Source: Tardiphaga alba
GTDB taxonomy: Bacteria; Pseudomonadota; Alphaproteobacteria; Rhizobiales; Xanthobacteraceae
NCBI RefSeq assembly: GCF_018279705.1
Contig: NZ_CP036498.1
Span: forward strand, 3,427,001-3,491,000
DNA length: 64,000 bases
Direction of reading: 5' to 3'
A program made the translations under genes and the position numbers. The notes beneath the pieces are model-generated. The model was not told where the DNA came from and did not search any database. It saw nothing but the letters and a program-made list of their open reading frames with translations. Positions 48,079 through 57,532 of this stretch are shown here, piece after piece; position 1 is the first letter of the stretch; the number at the start of each line of letters is the position of its first letter.

Positions 48079-48830
48079 GAAGCGGTTTTCGCAACCAGGC
48101 CGCCGAAGCGGCGTTCGCGCGTCGCATATTCGGCGATGGCGCCTTCCAGCGCGGCCTTGTCGAAGTCCGGCCAGTGCATCGGTACGAAAACGAATTCGCT
48201 ATAGGCCGCCTGCCACATCAGGAAGTTGGACAGCCGCTGCTCGCCGGAGGTGCGGATGATCAGATCGGGATCAGGAATGCCCACCGTGTCGAGCGACTGA
48301 TCGAGCAGTTCGGCGGTGATGCTGTCGGCCGTTCGCTTGCCTTCGGCTACTTCGCGGGCCAGGCGCTGCGCAGCCATCGCGATTTCGTGGCGCGAGCCGT
48401 AGTTGAACGCGACCACCAGCGTGAGCTTGGTGTTGTTGCGGGTGAGATCTTCCGCTTCCTTGAGCAGCGAGGCGATGTCGCCTTCCAGCCCATGCCGTTC
48501 GCCGATCACGCGGACGCGCACGCCGTCGCGATGCAGCGTGGCGAGGTCATTGCGGATGAAGCGGCGCAGCAGGCCGAATAGGTCGCTGATCTCAGACGCC
48601 GGACGTGACCAGTTTTCCGAAGAGAACGAGAAGATCGTCAGATAGCGAATGCCGAGTTCGTCGGAGGCGCGCACGACACGGCGCAATGCTTCGACGCCGC
48701 GACGATGGCCTTCGGCGCGTGGCAGACCGCGCGCTGCCGCCCAGCGCCCGTTGCCGTCCATGATGATTGCGACATGCGCCGGCGAGGATCGGTCAGATCC
48801 CTCAGTGGCTGGCGCGGCGGCATTCGACAT
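48075..48830 (-). CDS. uppS: isoprenyl (undecaprenyl) diphosphate synthase
   Basis: A 251-residue cis-prenyltransferase making the C55 lipid carrier for peptidoglycan. Motifs: [20 protein letters not shown] with catalytic Asp (about residues 19-38), [11 protein letters not shown], and [20 protein letters not shown] plus [12 protein letters not shown]. Coupled to cdsA by a four-base overlap. frr lies 92 bases upstream. Confidence 0.97.
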   Translation of the reverse strand: MSNAAAPATEGSDRSSPAHVAIIMDGNGRWAAARGLPRAEGHRRGVEALRRVVRASDELGIRYLTIFSFSSENWSRPASEISDLFGLLRRFIRNDLATLHRDGVRVRVIGERHGLEGDIASLLKEAEDLTRNNTKLTLVVAFNYGSRHEIAMAAQRLAREVAEGKRTADSITAELLDQSLDTVGIPDPDLIIRTSGEQRLSNFLMWQAAYSEFVFVPMHWPDFDKAALEGAIAEYATRERRFGGLVAKTAS

Positions 48831-48922
48831 CGATTGAAATCCCCGGGCGTGTGGTCCGCTATATCTATGGCGATTTGCGGACCAAACGCTTTGTAATTGG
48901 TTTAAGCGCTGTTCGTCGCGGC

Positions 48923-49489
48923 CTAGACCGTCATGATTTCCTTTTCCTTGGCGGCCAGCAACTGATCGACTTCCGCGATCACGGCGTCGGTCGCCTTCTG
49001 CACCTCGGTGTCGTGGCGCTTCTGGTCGTCCTCGGAAATCTCGTGGGCCTTTTCAAGCTTCTTGATGATGTCGAGGCCGTCGCGACGCACGTGACGCACT
49101 GCAACCTTGGCGGCTTCGGCATATTTATGCGCGATCTTGACGAGTTCCTTGCGGCGCTCTTCGTTCAGTTCCGGCACGCGCAGACGCAGCGTGGTGCCTT
49201 CGGTGGCCGGCGAGAGGCCGAGATTGGAATCGACGATCGCCTTTTCGACGGCTTTGACCATCGACTTGTCCCACACCTGCACCGACAGCATGCGCGGCTC
49301 CGGCACGCTGATGGTGGCGACCTGGTTCAGCGGCATGGCGCTGCCATAGGCATCGACCATGACCGGCTCGAGCATCGAGGACGCTGCGCGTCCGGTGCGC
49401 AGACCGCCGAGGTCATGCTTGAGGGACGCAATCGCGCCCTGCATGCGGCGCTTCAGATCGTTGATGTCGAATGGGGCCAGAGCGGCCAT
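48923..49489 (-). CDS. frr: ribosome recycling factor
   Basis: A 188-residue RRF splitting post-termination ribosomes with EF-G. A three-helix bundle plus beta/alpha domain is seen: [40 protein letters not shown], and [20 protein letters not shown]. The start at 49489 gives the standard length. It follows pyrH after 61 bases. Confidence 0.97.
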   Translation of the reverse strand: MAALAPFDINDLKRRMQGAIASLKHDLGGLRTGRAASSMLEPVMVDAYGSAMPLNQVATISVPEPRMLSVQVWDKSMVKAVEKAIVDSNLGLSPATEGTTLRLRVPELNEERRKELVKIAHKYAEAAKVAVRHVRRDGLDIIKKLEKAHEISEDDQKRHDTEVQKATDAVIAEVDQLLAAKEKEIMTV

Positions 49490-49550
49490 GCGAACTCTCC
49501 TTAAAACCTTGGCGGGGATCGCAAACGCGCGCCCTCGCCTGTCGTGAAGA

Positions 49551-50267
49551 TCAACCCGCGACGATGGTGCCGCGGCCCGTACCTGTCAGAATGGCGCCGA
49601 TAGACCCCGGCTCCGCAATGGAAAACACGATAATAGGCAGCGAGGCTTCGCGCGCCAGCGCAAAGGCTGTCGCGTCCATGACCTTGTAGTTACCTTCCAC
49701 CGCCTGCGAATGGCTGAGGCGCTCGAAGCGCGTGGCGGTCTTGTCTTTCTTCGGGTCGGCGCTGTAGACGCCGTCCACATTGGTGGCCTTCAGCACCGCT
49801 GCCGCGCCGATTTCGGCGCCGCGCAGCACAGCGGTCGTATCGGTGGTGAAGAACGGATTGCCGGTGCCGCCAGCCATCAGCACGATGCGACCCTCGGAGA
49901 GATATTTGTGCGCGGTGGCGCGGGTGAACAGTTCGCAGACCTGCGGCATCACCATGGCCGACAGCGTGCGCGCCGGCACCGCCTGGCGTTCGATGGCGGC
50001 TTCCAGCGCAAGGCAATTCATGACGGTGGCGAGCATGCCCATGGTGTCGCCGGCGGGGCGCGACACGCCGCGCGACGAGACCTCGACGCCGCGGAAAATG
50101 TTGCCGCCGCCGACGACGACAGCGATTTCGACACCGAGTTTCTGGGCTGCAATGAGGTCGCTGGCGATGCGATCAATGGTCGGCTGATCGATGCCGAAGG
50201 GCTGTCCGCCGGCGAAGGACTCGCCCGACACTTTCACGACGACGCGACGATAGAGCGGCTCAGCCAT
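49551..50267 (-). CDS. pyrH: uridylate kinase
   Basis: A 238-residue amino-acid-kinase-fold UMP kinase. Conserved parts: [19 protein letters not shown] at the N-terminus, [12 protein letters not shown], and [20 protein letters not shown]. It makes UDP and is typically hexameric and GTP-activated. It lies between tsf and frr; the 83-base tsf-pyrH gap holds a strong hairpin. Confidence 0.97.
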   Translation of the reverse strand: MAEPLYRRVVVKVSGESFAGGQPFGIDQPTIDRIASDLIAAQKLGVEIAVVVGGGNIFRGVEVSSRGVSRPAGDTMGMLATVMNCLALEAAIERQAVPARTLSAMVMPQVCELFTRATAHKYLSEGRIVLMAGGTGNPFFTTDTTAVLRGAEIGAAAVLKATNVDGVYSADPKKDKTATRFERLSHSQAVEGNYKVMDATAFALAREASLPIIVFSIAEPGSIGAILTGTGRGTIVAG

Positions 50268-50296
50268 GATGCGATCGCTTCCTTTCGAGGCGGCAG

Positions 50297-50320
50297 CTCC
50301 CGGCAGTGATCTGCCGGGAG
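50297..50320 (-). terminator. 10-bp perfect stem-loop between tsf and pyrH
   Basis: CTCCCGGCAG (50297-50306), loop TGAT, CTGCCGGGAG (50311-50320). No U run follows on the minus strand, so attenuation or RNA processing is more likely than full termination, since pyrH lies 30 bases further on. Confidence 0.7.
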
Positions 50321-50350
50321 GTCGTCATTATCGAAGCTGACGCTTCGAAC

Positions 50351-51274
50351 TTACTTCTGGCCCGACGCCGCAGCGACTTCGGCTGCGAAGTCCGACGTGG
50401 CCTTCTCGATGCCTTCGCCGAGCGCGTAGCGGACGAAGCCCTTGACGGTGATCGGCGCGCCGACCTTGCCTTCGGCTTCCTTCACGGCCTGCGCCACCGA
50501 CTTGCCGGTGTCGTGGATGAAGGCCTGATCGAGCAGGCAGACTTCCTTGTAATAGGTCTTCAGGCCGTTCTCGACGATCTTCTCGATCATCGCATCCGGC
50601 TTGCCCTGCTGGCGATATTTGTCCGCCATGACTTCCTTCTCGCGCGCCACCACGGCCGGATCGAGACCGGTCGAGTCCAGCGCCTGCGGGTTGGCAGCGG
50701 CGACATGCATGGCGATCTGGCGGCCGAGTACGGCCAGCTCATCAGCCTTGCCGGTGGATTCCAGCGCGACGATGATGCCCATCTTGCCGAGGCCGTCGAT
50801 CACGGCGTTATGCACGTAATGCGACACGACGCCGGCCGACACTTCCAGCTTCTTGGCGCGACGGAGCGTCATGTTCTCGCCGATGGTGGCGATGGCTTCG
50901 GTGATCGCGGTCTCGACATTGCTGTCGCCGACCTTGTGAGCCTTGATGGCTTCCACGTCGTCGCCGACCTTCAGCGCGACCTGGGCAATCATCTTCACGA
51001 GGCCCTGGAACTGATCGTTGCGCGCAACGAAGTCGGTCTCGGAGTTGACTTCAACCACGACACCCTTGGTGCCATCGGTCAGCACGCCGATCAGACCTTC
51101 AGCGGCGACGCGGTCCGCCTTCTTGGCGGCCTTGGAGAGACCCTTGGCGCGCAGCCAGTCGATTGCAGCCTGCATGTCGCCGTCATTGGCGGCCAGTGCG
51201 TTCTTGCAATCCATCATGCCGACGCCCGTGGTCTCACGGAGGTCCTTGACCATCGCTGCGGTAATTGCTGCCAT
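50351..51274 (-). CDS. tsf: elongation factor Ts
   Basis: A 307-residue EF-Ts, the guanine nucleotide exchange factor of EF-Tu. An N-terminal UBA-like domain has [20 protein letters not shown] (residues 12-31), followed by the core with the TDFVARN motif in [13 protein letters not shown]. The start [11 protein letters not shown] fits. It follows rpsB after 157 bases with a hairpin. Confidence 0.98.
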   Translation of the reverse strand: MAAITAAMVKDLRETTGVGMMDCKNALAANDGDMQAAIDWLRAKGLSKAAKKADRVAAEGLIGVLTDGTKGVVVEVNSETDFVARNDQFQGLVKMIAQVALKVGDDVEAIKAHKVGDSNVETAITEAIATIGENMTLRRAKKLEVSAGVVSHYVHNAVIDGLGKMGIIVALESTGKADELAVLGRQIAMHVAAANPQALDSTGLDPAVVAREKEVMADKYRQQGKPDAMIEKIVENGLKTYYKEVCLLDQAFIHDTGKSVAQAVKEAEGKVGAPITVKGFVRYALGEGIEKATSDFAAEVAAASGQK

Positions 51275-51366
51275 TGTTGTACCCTTTGCCTGTCGGGGTG
51301 AGCACAGCCCGGCCGGTGCCGGGGTTCACCACAGGAACCATCATCGAGAGAGTTGTAGATACGAAA

Positions 51367-51392
51367 CGTGCGGCCGACATGACGGCCGCACG
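51367..51392 (-). terminator. 10-bp perfect stem-loop between rpsB and tsf
   Basis: CGTGCGGCCG (51367-51376) pairs with CGGCCGCACG (51383-51392) over a 6-base loop. On the minus strand it is followed by TTTCG, a weak tail that would allow partial read-through into tsf, as known for rpsB-tsf in other bacteria. Confidence 0.65.
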
Positions 51393-51431
51393 ATTTTGTT
51401 CAAGCTGAGGCGCACAATCGCGCGCCGCGCA

Positions 51432-52418
51432 TTACTCGGCTTCCGCGGTCAGCGACTTGGCCTGGGCAACCCACGCATCGGCGCGGGCCGGCAGACCGAC
51501 TTCTTCGCCGATCTTGTGGGCGGTGTCGTGGTCGAGCTCGGCGAGCTGCCAGAAGTGGAAGACGCCGAGATCGTTAAGCTTCTTCTCGATCGCGCCGGAC
51601 ACGCCGGTGAGCTTCTTGAGGTCGTCGGCGGTGCCGCGCGGACCGGCAAGGCCCTGGAAACCCGAAGCCGGGAGCTCTTCAGCGGCCGGAGCCGTTGAGG
51701 CGCCGACATCGTAGCCGCTGTCGCCCTGGTTGCGTGAGATGCCGTCGATGACGGCGCGAGCGATCAGGTCGCAATACAGCGTCAGCGCACGGCCGGCGTC
51801 GTCATTGCCCGGGACCACATAAGTGATGCCCTTCGGATCCGAATTGGTATCGACGATCGCCGCCACCGGGATGCCCAGACGCTGAGCTTCCTGAATCGCG
51901 ATGTCTTCCTTGTTGGTGTCGATCACGAAGATCAGGTCGGGCAGACCGCCCATGTCCTTGATGCCACCGAGCGAACGGTCGAGCTTGTCGCGCTCGCGCT
52001 GCAGCGTCAGGCGCTCCTTCTTGGTGTACTGGGCGGCGTCGCCCGAGTTCAGCACTTCCTCGAGGTGACGCAGGCGCTTGATCGAACCGGAAATGGTCTT
52101 CCAGTTGGTCAGCGTGCCACCGAGCCAGCGCGAATTGACGAAATACATCGCCGAGCGCTTGGCGGCTTCGGCAACGACGTCCTGCGCCTGGCGCTTGGTG
52201 CCGACGAACAGGATGCGGCCGCCCTTGGCGACGGTGTCGCTGACAGCCTTCAGCGCGGTGTGCAGCAACGGCACGGTCTGCGCGAGGTCGATGATGTGGA
52301 TATTGTTACGCGCGCCGAAAATGTATTCGGCCATCTTCGGATTCCAGCGGTGAGACTGGTGACCAAAGTGGACGCCGGCTTCGAGGAGCTGACGCATAGT
52401 GAATTCAGGTAGTGCCAT
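51432..52418 (-). CDS. rpsB: 30S ribosomal protein S2 with C-terminal extension
   Basis: 328 residues. The first 230 are a standard S2 ([59 protein letters not shown]). About 85 extra residues follow: a Pro/Ala linker then a helix-hairpin-helix-like domain ([20 protein letters not shown] and [20 protein letters not shown]). Similar long S2 proteins occur in Rhizobiales. The role of the tail is unknown. It is the first gene of the minus-strand translation/envelope cluster. Confidence 0.97.
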   Translation of the reverse strand: MALPEFTMRQLLEAGVHFGHQSHRWNPKMAEYIFGARNNIHIIDLAQTVPLLHTALKAVSDTVAKGGRILFVGTKRQAQDVVAEAAKRSAMYFVNSRWLGGTLTNWKTISGSIKRLRHLEEVLNSGDAAQYTKKERLTLQRERDKLDRSLGGIKDMGGLPDLIFVIDTNKEDIAIQEAQRLGIPVAAIVDTNSDPKGITYVVPGNDDAGRALTLYCDLIARAVIDGISRNQGDSGYDVGASTAPAAEELPASGFQGLAGPRGTADDLKKLTGVSGAIEKKLNDLGVFHFWQLAELDHDTAHKIGEEVGLPARADAWVAQAKSLTAEAE

Positions 52419-52681
52419 CGTTATAATTCTCCGGTTTGTTCCTCCGGAAGCGTGTGAGCAAAGGGTTGTGCGGACAGGAGAATCTGCCTGCAGCCCGGTG
52501 CCACCGGACGGCGATTAAGCCATGCTTCCGTGTGAGATGGGCCGGCTTATAGCGGGATTCTGGTGAGAAGCAAGGCGAAACAGCGGTTTGGCGGGGGCTG
52601 GCACGGCTTTCCCCTACCTCGTCAGGCGATTGGACGCCTTAATGCTGCGACGCGCTCAAGGACATATAACGGCCGTCTACC

Positions 52682-52709
52682 TTGACGCGCACAAAACCTT
52701 CGCGACAAT
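52682..52709 (+). promoter_or_regulatory. candidate sigma-70 promoter, possibly leaderless
   Basis: TTGACG (52682-52687) and GACAAT (52704-52709) are separated by 16 bases. The predicted start of transcription falls at or next to the ATG at 52716, so the mRNA would have almost no leader. The 260 bases between here and rpsB show no gene and should hold the rpsB promoter. Confidence 0.4.
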
Positions 52710-52715
52710 CATTGA

Positions 52716-52946
52716 ATGCAATTCGAGATAGTGGGCGGCATTCTCGATATCGAAACGATTGCAACGGGTTCGGGTATCCGCGAGATCGCCCGTCTCCGCA
52801 AGGCCTATGGCCGTGGTCGCTGGCGGAAACGGAAAGGCGTCTGCCGTGTCCGGCTGGCCGATGGTCAAATCCAGCTTGCTGAAATACACTGGTACGAAGC
52901 GGCAGGCATCGGCCGCCGGGAATACAAGATCAAACATCTGCTCTGA
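52716..52946 (+). CDS. hypothetical protein, 76 residues
   Basis: A small basic protein (MQFEIVGGILDIETIATGSG; ARLRKAYGRGRWRKRKGVCR; AEIHWYEAAGIGRREYKIKH). It looks like a short beta-barrel with a very basic central loop (RKAYGRGRWRKRKG) that could bind nucleic acid. I do not recognise a family. No Shine-Dalgarno is seen and the start may be leaderless. The next gene starts 10 bases later on the same strand, so the two probably form a pair. Confidence 0.7.
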   Translation: MQFEIVGGILDIETIATGSGIREIARLRKAYGRGRWRKRKGVCRVRLADGQIQLAEIHWYEAAGIGRREYKIKHLL

Positions 52947-52956
52947 GCAGGCTGCC

Positions 52957-53184
52957 ATGGCAAAGACCTCAAACGAACAGTTGGTCATCTGCCTCGACAA
53001 CGAGGGTTACGCAGCCGCACTTGAACGGCGGAAGATCTATGTCGTGCTCCCCGACGACGAGGCCGACAAGCGCGGCTTGCTGCGCGTCATCGATGAATCC
53101 GGGGAAGACTACCTGTACCCGAAATCGTCGTTCAGCCCGGTTACCCTCCCCGACGCCTTGAAAAAGGCAGTGCTCGCGACCTGA
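52957..53184 (+). CDS. hypothetical protein, 75 residues
   Basis: A compact protein (MAKTSNEQLVICLDNEGYAA; ERRKIYVVLPDDEADKRGLL; EDYLYPKSSFSPVTLPDALK). The pattern IYVVLPDDEA..G.LRVIDESGEDYLYP is that of a short conserved hypothetical seen in Bradyrhizobium relatives; no function is known. Acidic overall, it pairs with the basic upstream protein, which would fit a complex. Its stop lies 3 bases from the dnaE stop on the other strand. Confidence 0.75.
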   Translation: MAKTSNEQLVICLDNEGYAAALERRKIYVVLPDDEADKRGLLRVIDESGEDYLYPKSSFSPVTLPDALKKAVLAT

Positions 53185-53187
53185 GCC

Positions 53188-56100
53188 TTAGAGCGTCTCC
53201 ACCATCTCAACGCCCGTCACCGCCTTGATCGCCCCCGCGATCTGGGGCGAGACGACGAAGCGGCCGTCGAGCTTGAATTCGACCTCGGTCTGCAGATCCA
53301 GCCGCAGCACGATGGAGACGTCGCCACCAGCGCCGGGACCGACCTGCTTCTGCAGGCGTTTTTCCAGCGAATCCAGGGCCTTGGTGTCTTTCATAACGAT
53401 CCGCAGGCCCTTCTGGGTCTTGGCGGCGGCGGCATCCAGCGGTTCGGCATTGAGGACGCGGGCGCGGACGTCTTCGCCCTGCAACTCGGCGCCGAGTTGC
53501 AGCAGCACGGCGGTACCGGGCTCAAGTACGTCGCGGAACTGGGCGAGGCCTTCGGAGAACAGCACCGCCTCGAAATGACCGGTCGGGTCCGACAGGCCCA
53601 TGATGCCCATCTTGTTGCCGGTCTTGGTCCGCCGCTCCATGCGCGACACCACCGTCGCAGCCACCCTGCCCGCGGTGGCACCGGTCTTCACGGCCTTGCA
53701 GAACTCAGCCCAGCTCTGCACCCGCAGCCGCTTCAGCGCGGTGGCGTAATCGTCGAGCGGATGGCCGGACAGGAAGAAGCCGATGGCGTCATATTCCTTG
53801 CGCAGCTTCTCGGCCGCCAGCCAGTTGTCGATCTGCGGCAGCATCACGGTCGGCGCATCGACAGCGCCGCCGAACATGTCGTTCTGGCCAGAGGTCGCCG
53901 CTTCATTGGCCCGCTGGCAGGCCGCCAGAATGCTGTCGGCGCCGCCATGGACACGGGCGCGATGGGGATCGAGCGTATCGAAAGCGCCAGCCGCGGCCAG
54001 CGTTTCGATGATGCGCTTGTTCACCGCCTTCGGCGACACGCGCGACGCGAAGTCGGCGAGCGATGTGAACAGCCCGTTCTTGTTGCGCTCAGCCACGATC
54101 TGTTCGACCGCACCGGCGCCGACACCCTTCAGCGCAGCCAGCGCATAATAGATCGTGTTCTCGCTGACCTCGAAGGTCACGCCCGAACGATTGATGTTCG
54201 GGGCCTCGACCTTGATACCGAGCCGCTGCGCCTCGGCGCGGAATTCCGACAGCTTGTCCGTGTTGCTCATATCCAGCGTCATCGACGCGGCGATGAACTC
54301 CACCGGATAATGCGCCTTCATATAGGCGGTGTGATAGGAGACGAGCGCGTAAGCCGCCGCGTGGCTCTTGTTGAAGCCGTAGTCGGCGAATTTTGCCAGC
54401 AGATCGAAGATCGTGTCGGCCTGCCCTTTCGGCACGCCGTTCTTCACCGAGCCCTCGACGAAGATCGCGCGCTGCTTTTCCATCTCCGCGCGGATCTTCT
54501 TACCCATGGCGCGACGCAAGAGATCGGCGTCGCCGAGCGAATAGCCCGCCATCACCTGCGCGATCTGCATCACCTGTTCCTGATAGATGATGACGCCGAA
54601 CGTCTCCTTCAGGATCGGTTCGATGATCGGGTGCAGATATTCCGGCTCCTCGTCGCCGTGCTTGCGCGCGCAATAGGTCGGGATGTTGGCCATCGGACCC
54701 GGTCGATACAAAGCGACCAGCGCGATGATGTCCTCGAAACGGTCGGGGCGCATGTCCACGAGCGCGCGCCGCATACCCGCGCTTTCCACCTGGAACACGC
54801 CGACCACTTCGCCACGCGCCAGCATGGAATAGCTGTCGGCATCGGTGATCGGTGTCGTGGCAAGATCGACATGGATGTTGCGCTGCTTGAGCAGTTTGCA
54901 CGCGACATCGAGCACGGTCAGCGTCTTCAGGCCGAGAAAGTCGAACTTCACGAGACCCGCAGGCTCGACCCATTTCATGTTGAACTGGGTGACCGGCATA
55001 TCCGATTTCGGATCGCGATACATCGGCACCAGTTCGGACAGAGGCCGGTCGCCGATGACGATGCCGGCCGCATGCGTCGAGGCGTGGCGCGTCAGGCCTT
55101 CAAGCTTCTGCGCAATATCGAAAGCGCGCGCCACGATCGGGTCTTCATCGCGCGCCGCCTGCAGTTTCGGCTCGTCCTCGATCGCCTGCTTCAGTGTCAC
55201 AGGCGCCGCCGGATTCTGCGGCACAAGCTTGGTCAGCTTGTCGACCTGCCCGTAAGGCATCTGCAGCACGCGGCCGACGTCGCGCAACACGCCGCGCGCC
55301 TGCAGCGTACCGAAGGTGATGATCTGCGCGACCTGATCGCGGCCATAGCGCTGCTGCACATAAGAGATCACTTCGCCGCGGCGGTCCTGGCAGAAGTCGA
55401 TGTCGAAGTCGGGCATCGAGACACGTTCCGGATTGAGGAAGCGCTCGAACAGCAGGTTGAACTGCAGCGGATCGAGGTCGGTGATCGTCAGCACCCAGGC
55501 GACCAGCGATCCCGCGCCCGAACCACGGCCCGGCCCGACCGGAATGCCCTGCAGCTTCGCCCATTTGATGAAGTCCGACACGATCAGGAAGTAGCCGGCA
55601 TAGTTCATGCGGGCGATGACGCCGAGCTCGAAATCGAGCCGCGCGCGATAGTCTTCCTCGCTGCGTCCCTGCGACAGGCCGTGCACCTTGAGCCGGCGGT
55701 CGAGGCCCTCCTGCGCCTGGCGGCGTAGTTCGTCAGTCTCCTCCTGCGCGGCGGCCTCGGCATTGCTGCCGGCACCGACGGTGAAGCGCGGCAGGATCGG
55801 CTTTCGCGTGCGCGGGCGATAGGCGCAGCGCTCGGCGATCTCGACCGTCGAGGCCAGCGCTTCCGGAATATCGGCGAACAACACGGCCATTTCGGCGCGG
55901 GTCTTGAAACGATGGTCGGAGGTTAGTTGCTCGCGATCGGTCTCGGCAATGATGCGGCCGCCAGCGATGCACAGCAGCGCGTCATGCGCCTCATAGTCCT
56001 CGGCTGTTGCAAAATACGGTTCGTTGGCTGCCACCAGCGGAATGCCGCGGCTATAAGCGAGATCGATCAGCCCCGCTTCGGCGCGGCGCTCCTTCTCGAT

Positions 56101-56664
56101 ATTGTGGCGCTGCAATTCGATGTAGAGGCGATCGCCGAACAGACTGGCGAGTTGCTCGCAGCGCTGTGCTGCGAGTTCGGCCTGATCCGCGATCAGTGCC
56201 TGCGCCAGCGGGCCGTCGGGGCCGCCGGTGAGCACGATGACGTCCTCGGCCTCGTCCTTCAGCCAGTCGAGCTTGATATGCGGCGACTGATGCACCGGCG
56301 TTTCGAGGAATGCGCGGGAATTGAGCCGCATCAGGCTCGAATAGCCACGCTCGCGCGTCGCCAACAGCACCATACGCGGTTGCAGGATGGCGTGCGCATT
56401 GCGCGCATTGGGATCCTGATCGCCGAAATCGACGGCGAGTTCGACGCCGACGATGGGCTGGATGCCGGAACCGGCCAGCTTCTCGGAGAATTCCAGCGCA
56501 CCGAACATGTTGTCCATGTCGGTCAGCGCCAGCGCCGGCTGATGGTCGGCCTTGGCCAGATCCGCCAGCTTGGCAACCTTGATCGAGCCCTTCAGCAGCG
56601 AATAGGCCGAATGAACGTGCAGATGGACAAAGCCGGGTGTGGTTGCGGCTGGACGTTCACTCAT
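53188..56664 (-). CDS. dnaE: DNA polymerase III subunit alpha
   Basis: A 1158-residue replicative C-family polymerase (DnaE1). An N-terminal PHP domain opens with FVHLHVHSAYSLLKGSIKVA. The palm catalytic Asp triad includes SMPDFDIDFCQDRRGEVI (near residue 430). Finger, HhH and OB-fold domains follow to the C-terminus (VVSRMERRTKTGNKMGIMGL). The start MSERPAATTPG is placed at 56664; an open extension of 22 codons lacks support. Its place downstream of lolD-proS is the usual rhizobial order, although four small genes lie between here. Confidence 0.98.
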   Translation of the reverse strand: MSERPAATTPGFVHLHVHSAYSLLKGSIKVAKLADLAKADHQPALALTDMDNMFGALEFSEKLAGSGIQPIVGVELAVDFGDQDPNARNAHAILQPRMVLLATRERGYSSLMRLNSRAFLETPVHQSPHIKLDWLKDEAEDVIVLTGGPDGPLAQALIADQAELAAQRCEQLASLFGDRLYIELQRHNIEKERRAEAGLIDLAYSRGIPLVAANEPYFATAEDYEAHDALLCIAGGRIIAETDREQLTSDHRFKTRAEMAVLFADIPEALASTVEIAERCAYRPRTRKPILPRFTVGAGSNAEAAAQEETDELRRQAQEGLDRRLKVHGLSQGRSEEDYRARLDFELGVIARMNYAGYFLIVSDFIKWAKLQGIPVGPGRGSGAGSLVAWVLTITDLDPLQFNLLFERFLNPERVSMPDFDIDFCQDRRGEVISYVQQRYGRDQVAQIITFGTLQARGVLRDVGRVLQMPYGQVDKLTKLVPQNPAAPVTLKQAIEDEPKLQAARDEDPIVARAFDIAQKLEGLTRHASTHAAGIVIGDRPLSELVPMYRDPKSDMPVTQFNMKWVEPAGLVKFDFLGLKTLTVLDVACKLLKQRNIHVDLATTPITDADSYSMLARGEVVGVFQVESAGMRRALVDMRPDRFEDIIALVALYRPGPMANIPTYCARKHGDEEPEYLHPIIEPILKETFGVIIYQEQVMQIAQVMAGYSLGDADLLRRAMGKKIRAEMEKQRAIFVEGSVKNGVPKGQADTIFDLLAKFADYGFNKSHAAAYALVSYHTAYMKAHYPVEFIAASMTLDMSNTDKLSEFRAEAQRLGIKVEAPNINRSGVTFEVSENTIYYALAALKGVGAGAVEQIVAERNKNGLFTSLADFASRVSPKAVNKRIIETLAAAGAFDTLDPHRARVHGGADSILAACQRANEAATSGQNDMFGGAVDAPTVMLPQIDNWLAAEKLRKEYDAIGFFLSGHPLDDYATALKRLRVQSWAEFCKAVKTGATAGRVAATVVSRMERRTKTGNKMGIMGLSDPTGHFEAVLFSEGLAQFRDVLEPGTAVLLQLGAELQGEDVRARVLNAEPLDAAAAKTQKGLRIVMKDTKALDSLEKRLQKQVGPGAGGDVSIVLRLDLQTEVEFKLDGRFVVSPQIAGAIKAVTGVEMVETL

Positions 56665-56828
56665 CAGGATATTCCGGGTCGGCAATCTCGGGGAACGCGG
56701 CGGCATCGTAAGGCCGACTCGCCATTCCATCGTGAGCCTTGCCTGCCGCCCTGTCCAACTGAAACCCAGCCGACAGAACGGGCATCCCCGTTTTCCCGGC
56801 CCTCAGCGAGGCGCCGGTTGGTGTTAGC

Positions 56829-56927
56829 TCAGAGCTGAGGGATGACCTGCGCCCAAACGGCGATCATCCCCACGAACAGAACGATGGATGCCAGCGCCGC
56901 GGCTTCCTCAACAAAGGTCTTCAGCAT
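56829..56927 (-). CDS. 32-residue single-span membrane peptide
   Basis: The ORF reads MLKTFVEEAAALASIVLFVG then MIAVWAQVIPQL. It is one hydrophobic helix (about residues 11-27) with an acidic N-terminal amphipathic piece. ACGGAGG lies four to six bases before the ATG, a strong ribosome binding site. It stands between dnaE and a second small membrane ORF on the same strand. Function unknown; the size recalls regulatory subunits of membrane complexes. Confidence 0.55.
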   Translation of the reverse strand: MLKTFVEEAAALASIVLFVGMIAVWAQVIPQL

Positions 56928-57083
56928 GGTAGCCTCCGTGACACCTGGAACATATGAAGAACAATGTTCTCATTCCGTTCCAAGAGTCAAGGATATCGCG
57001 CACGAGAACGCAGCAAGAACAAGCCATGGTTACGAGCTATGGTTAAAAGCAACGGCGGCGCCTTGCGCCGCATACCGGCCAAA

Positions 57084-57203
57084 TCAATGAAATTCCTTGG
57101 GATCCTGGACTTTGGTGCTGGCCCACAGGCCCAGCGACACGAAGATGATCGGGACGAGACACAGACCAAGTGCCACCCAGATAACGATCAATGCCGTGGT
57201 CAT
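57084..57203 (-). CDS. 39-residue single-span membrane peptide
   Basis: The ORF reads MTTALIVIWVALGLCLVPII then FVSLGLWASTKVQDPKEFH. One membrane helix covers about residues 4-27, followed by a short polar tail. GGGAG lies eight bases before the ATG. It is the second of two small ORFs in tandem upstream of dnaE on the same strand. No family is recognised. Confidence 0.5.
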   Translation of the reverse strand: MTTALIVIWVALGLCLVPIIFVSLGLWASTKVQDPKEFH

Positions 57204-57532
57204 CGCCCAAACTCCCTGCATGTTTTGCGTTGGATTCGGGATAGCAGCTGGGGTCCAATCGACGTGTGAACGCCTCTTACGAGTCTACCGGGCACCTGGA
57301 TTAATCATCCCTTAACCTCAACACCCCGGATTTCACCTCGAATGCGCGACATTGCCGCAGCTCCGACGGTCGGATGCGGCAATGCCTGCATTTCCTTCCA
57401 TGTCCCTGCATTTCCAGCAGATATTTTCCGGTCCGACAGCTGCATTGTGAGTTGACGAAACGCGGTACGGCCGGCTTTGTGCCAAGCGAAATTCACTGAT
57501 GATCGACCAGCGAGTCGGCACGGAGATACTAG
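57204..57532. other. 329-bp intergenic region before the DUF3551 gene
   Basis: No gene is seen. It contains the hairpin at 57350-57384 and must hold the promoters of the DUF3551 gene (plus) and of the small membrane ORFs (minus). Confidence 0.55.
57350..57384. repeat. 35-base near-perfect hairpin
   Basis: CATTGCCGCA (57350-57359) pairs with TGCGGCAATG (57375-57384); inside, TCCGAC pairs with GTCGGA around a single G. Only a GC dinucleotide is unpaired. No U tract follows on either strand. Confidence 0.75.

Noticed and set aside
53497..55728. Open frame of 743 codons on the plus strand opposite dnaE
   Set aside because: It lies wholly antisense to dnaE. High GC removes stop codons on the opposite strand, and the translation is low in family motifs and rich in Arg, His and Asp.
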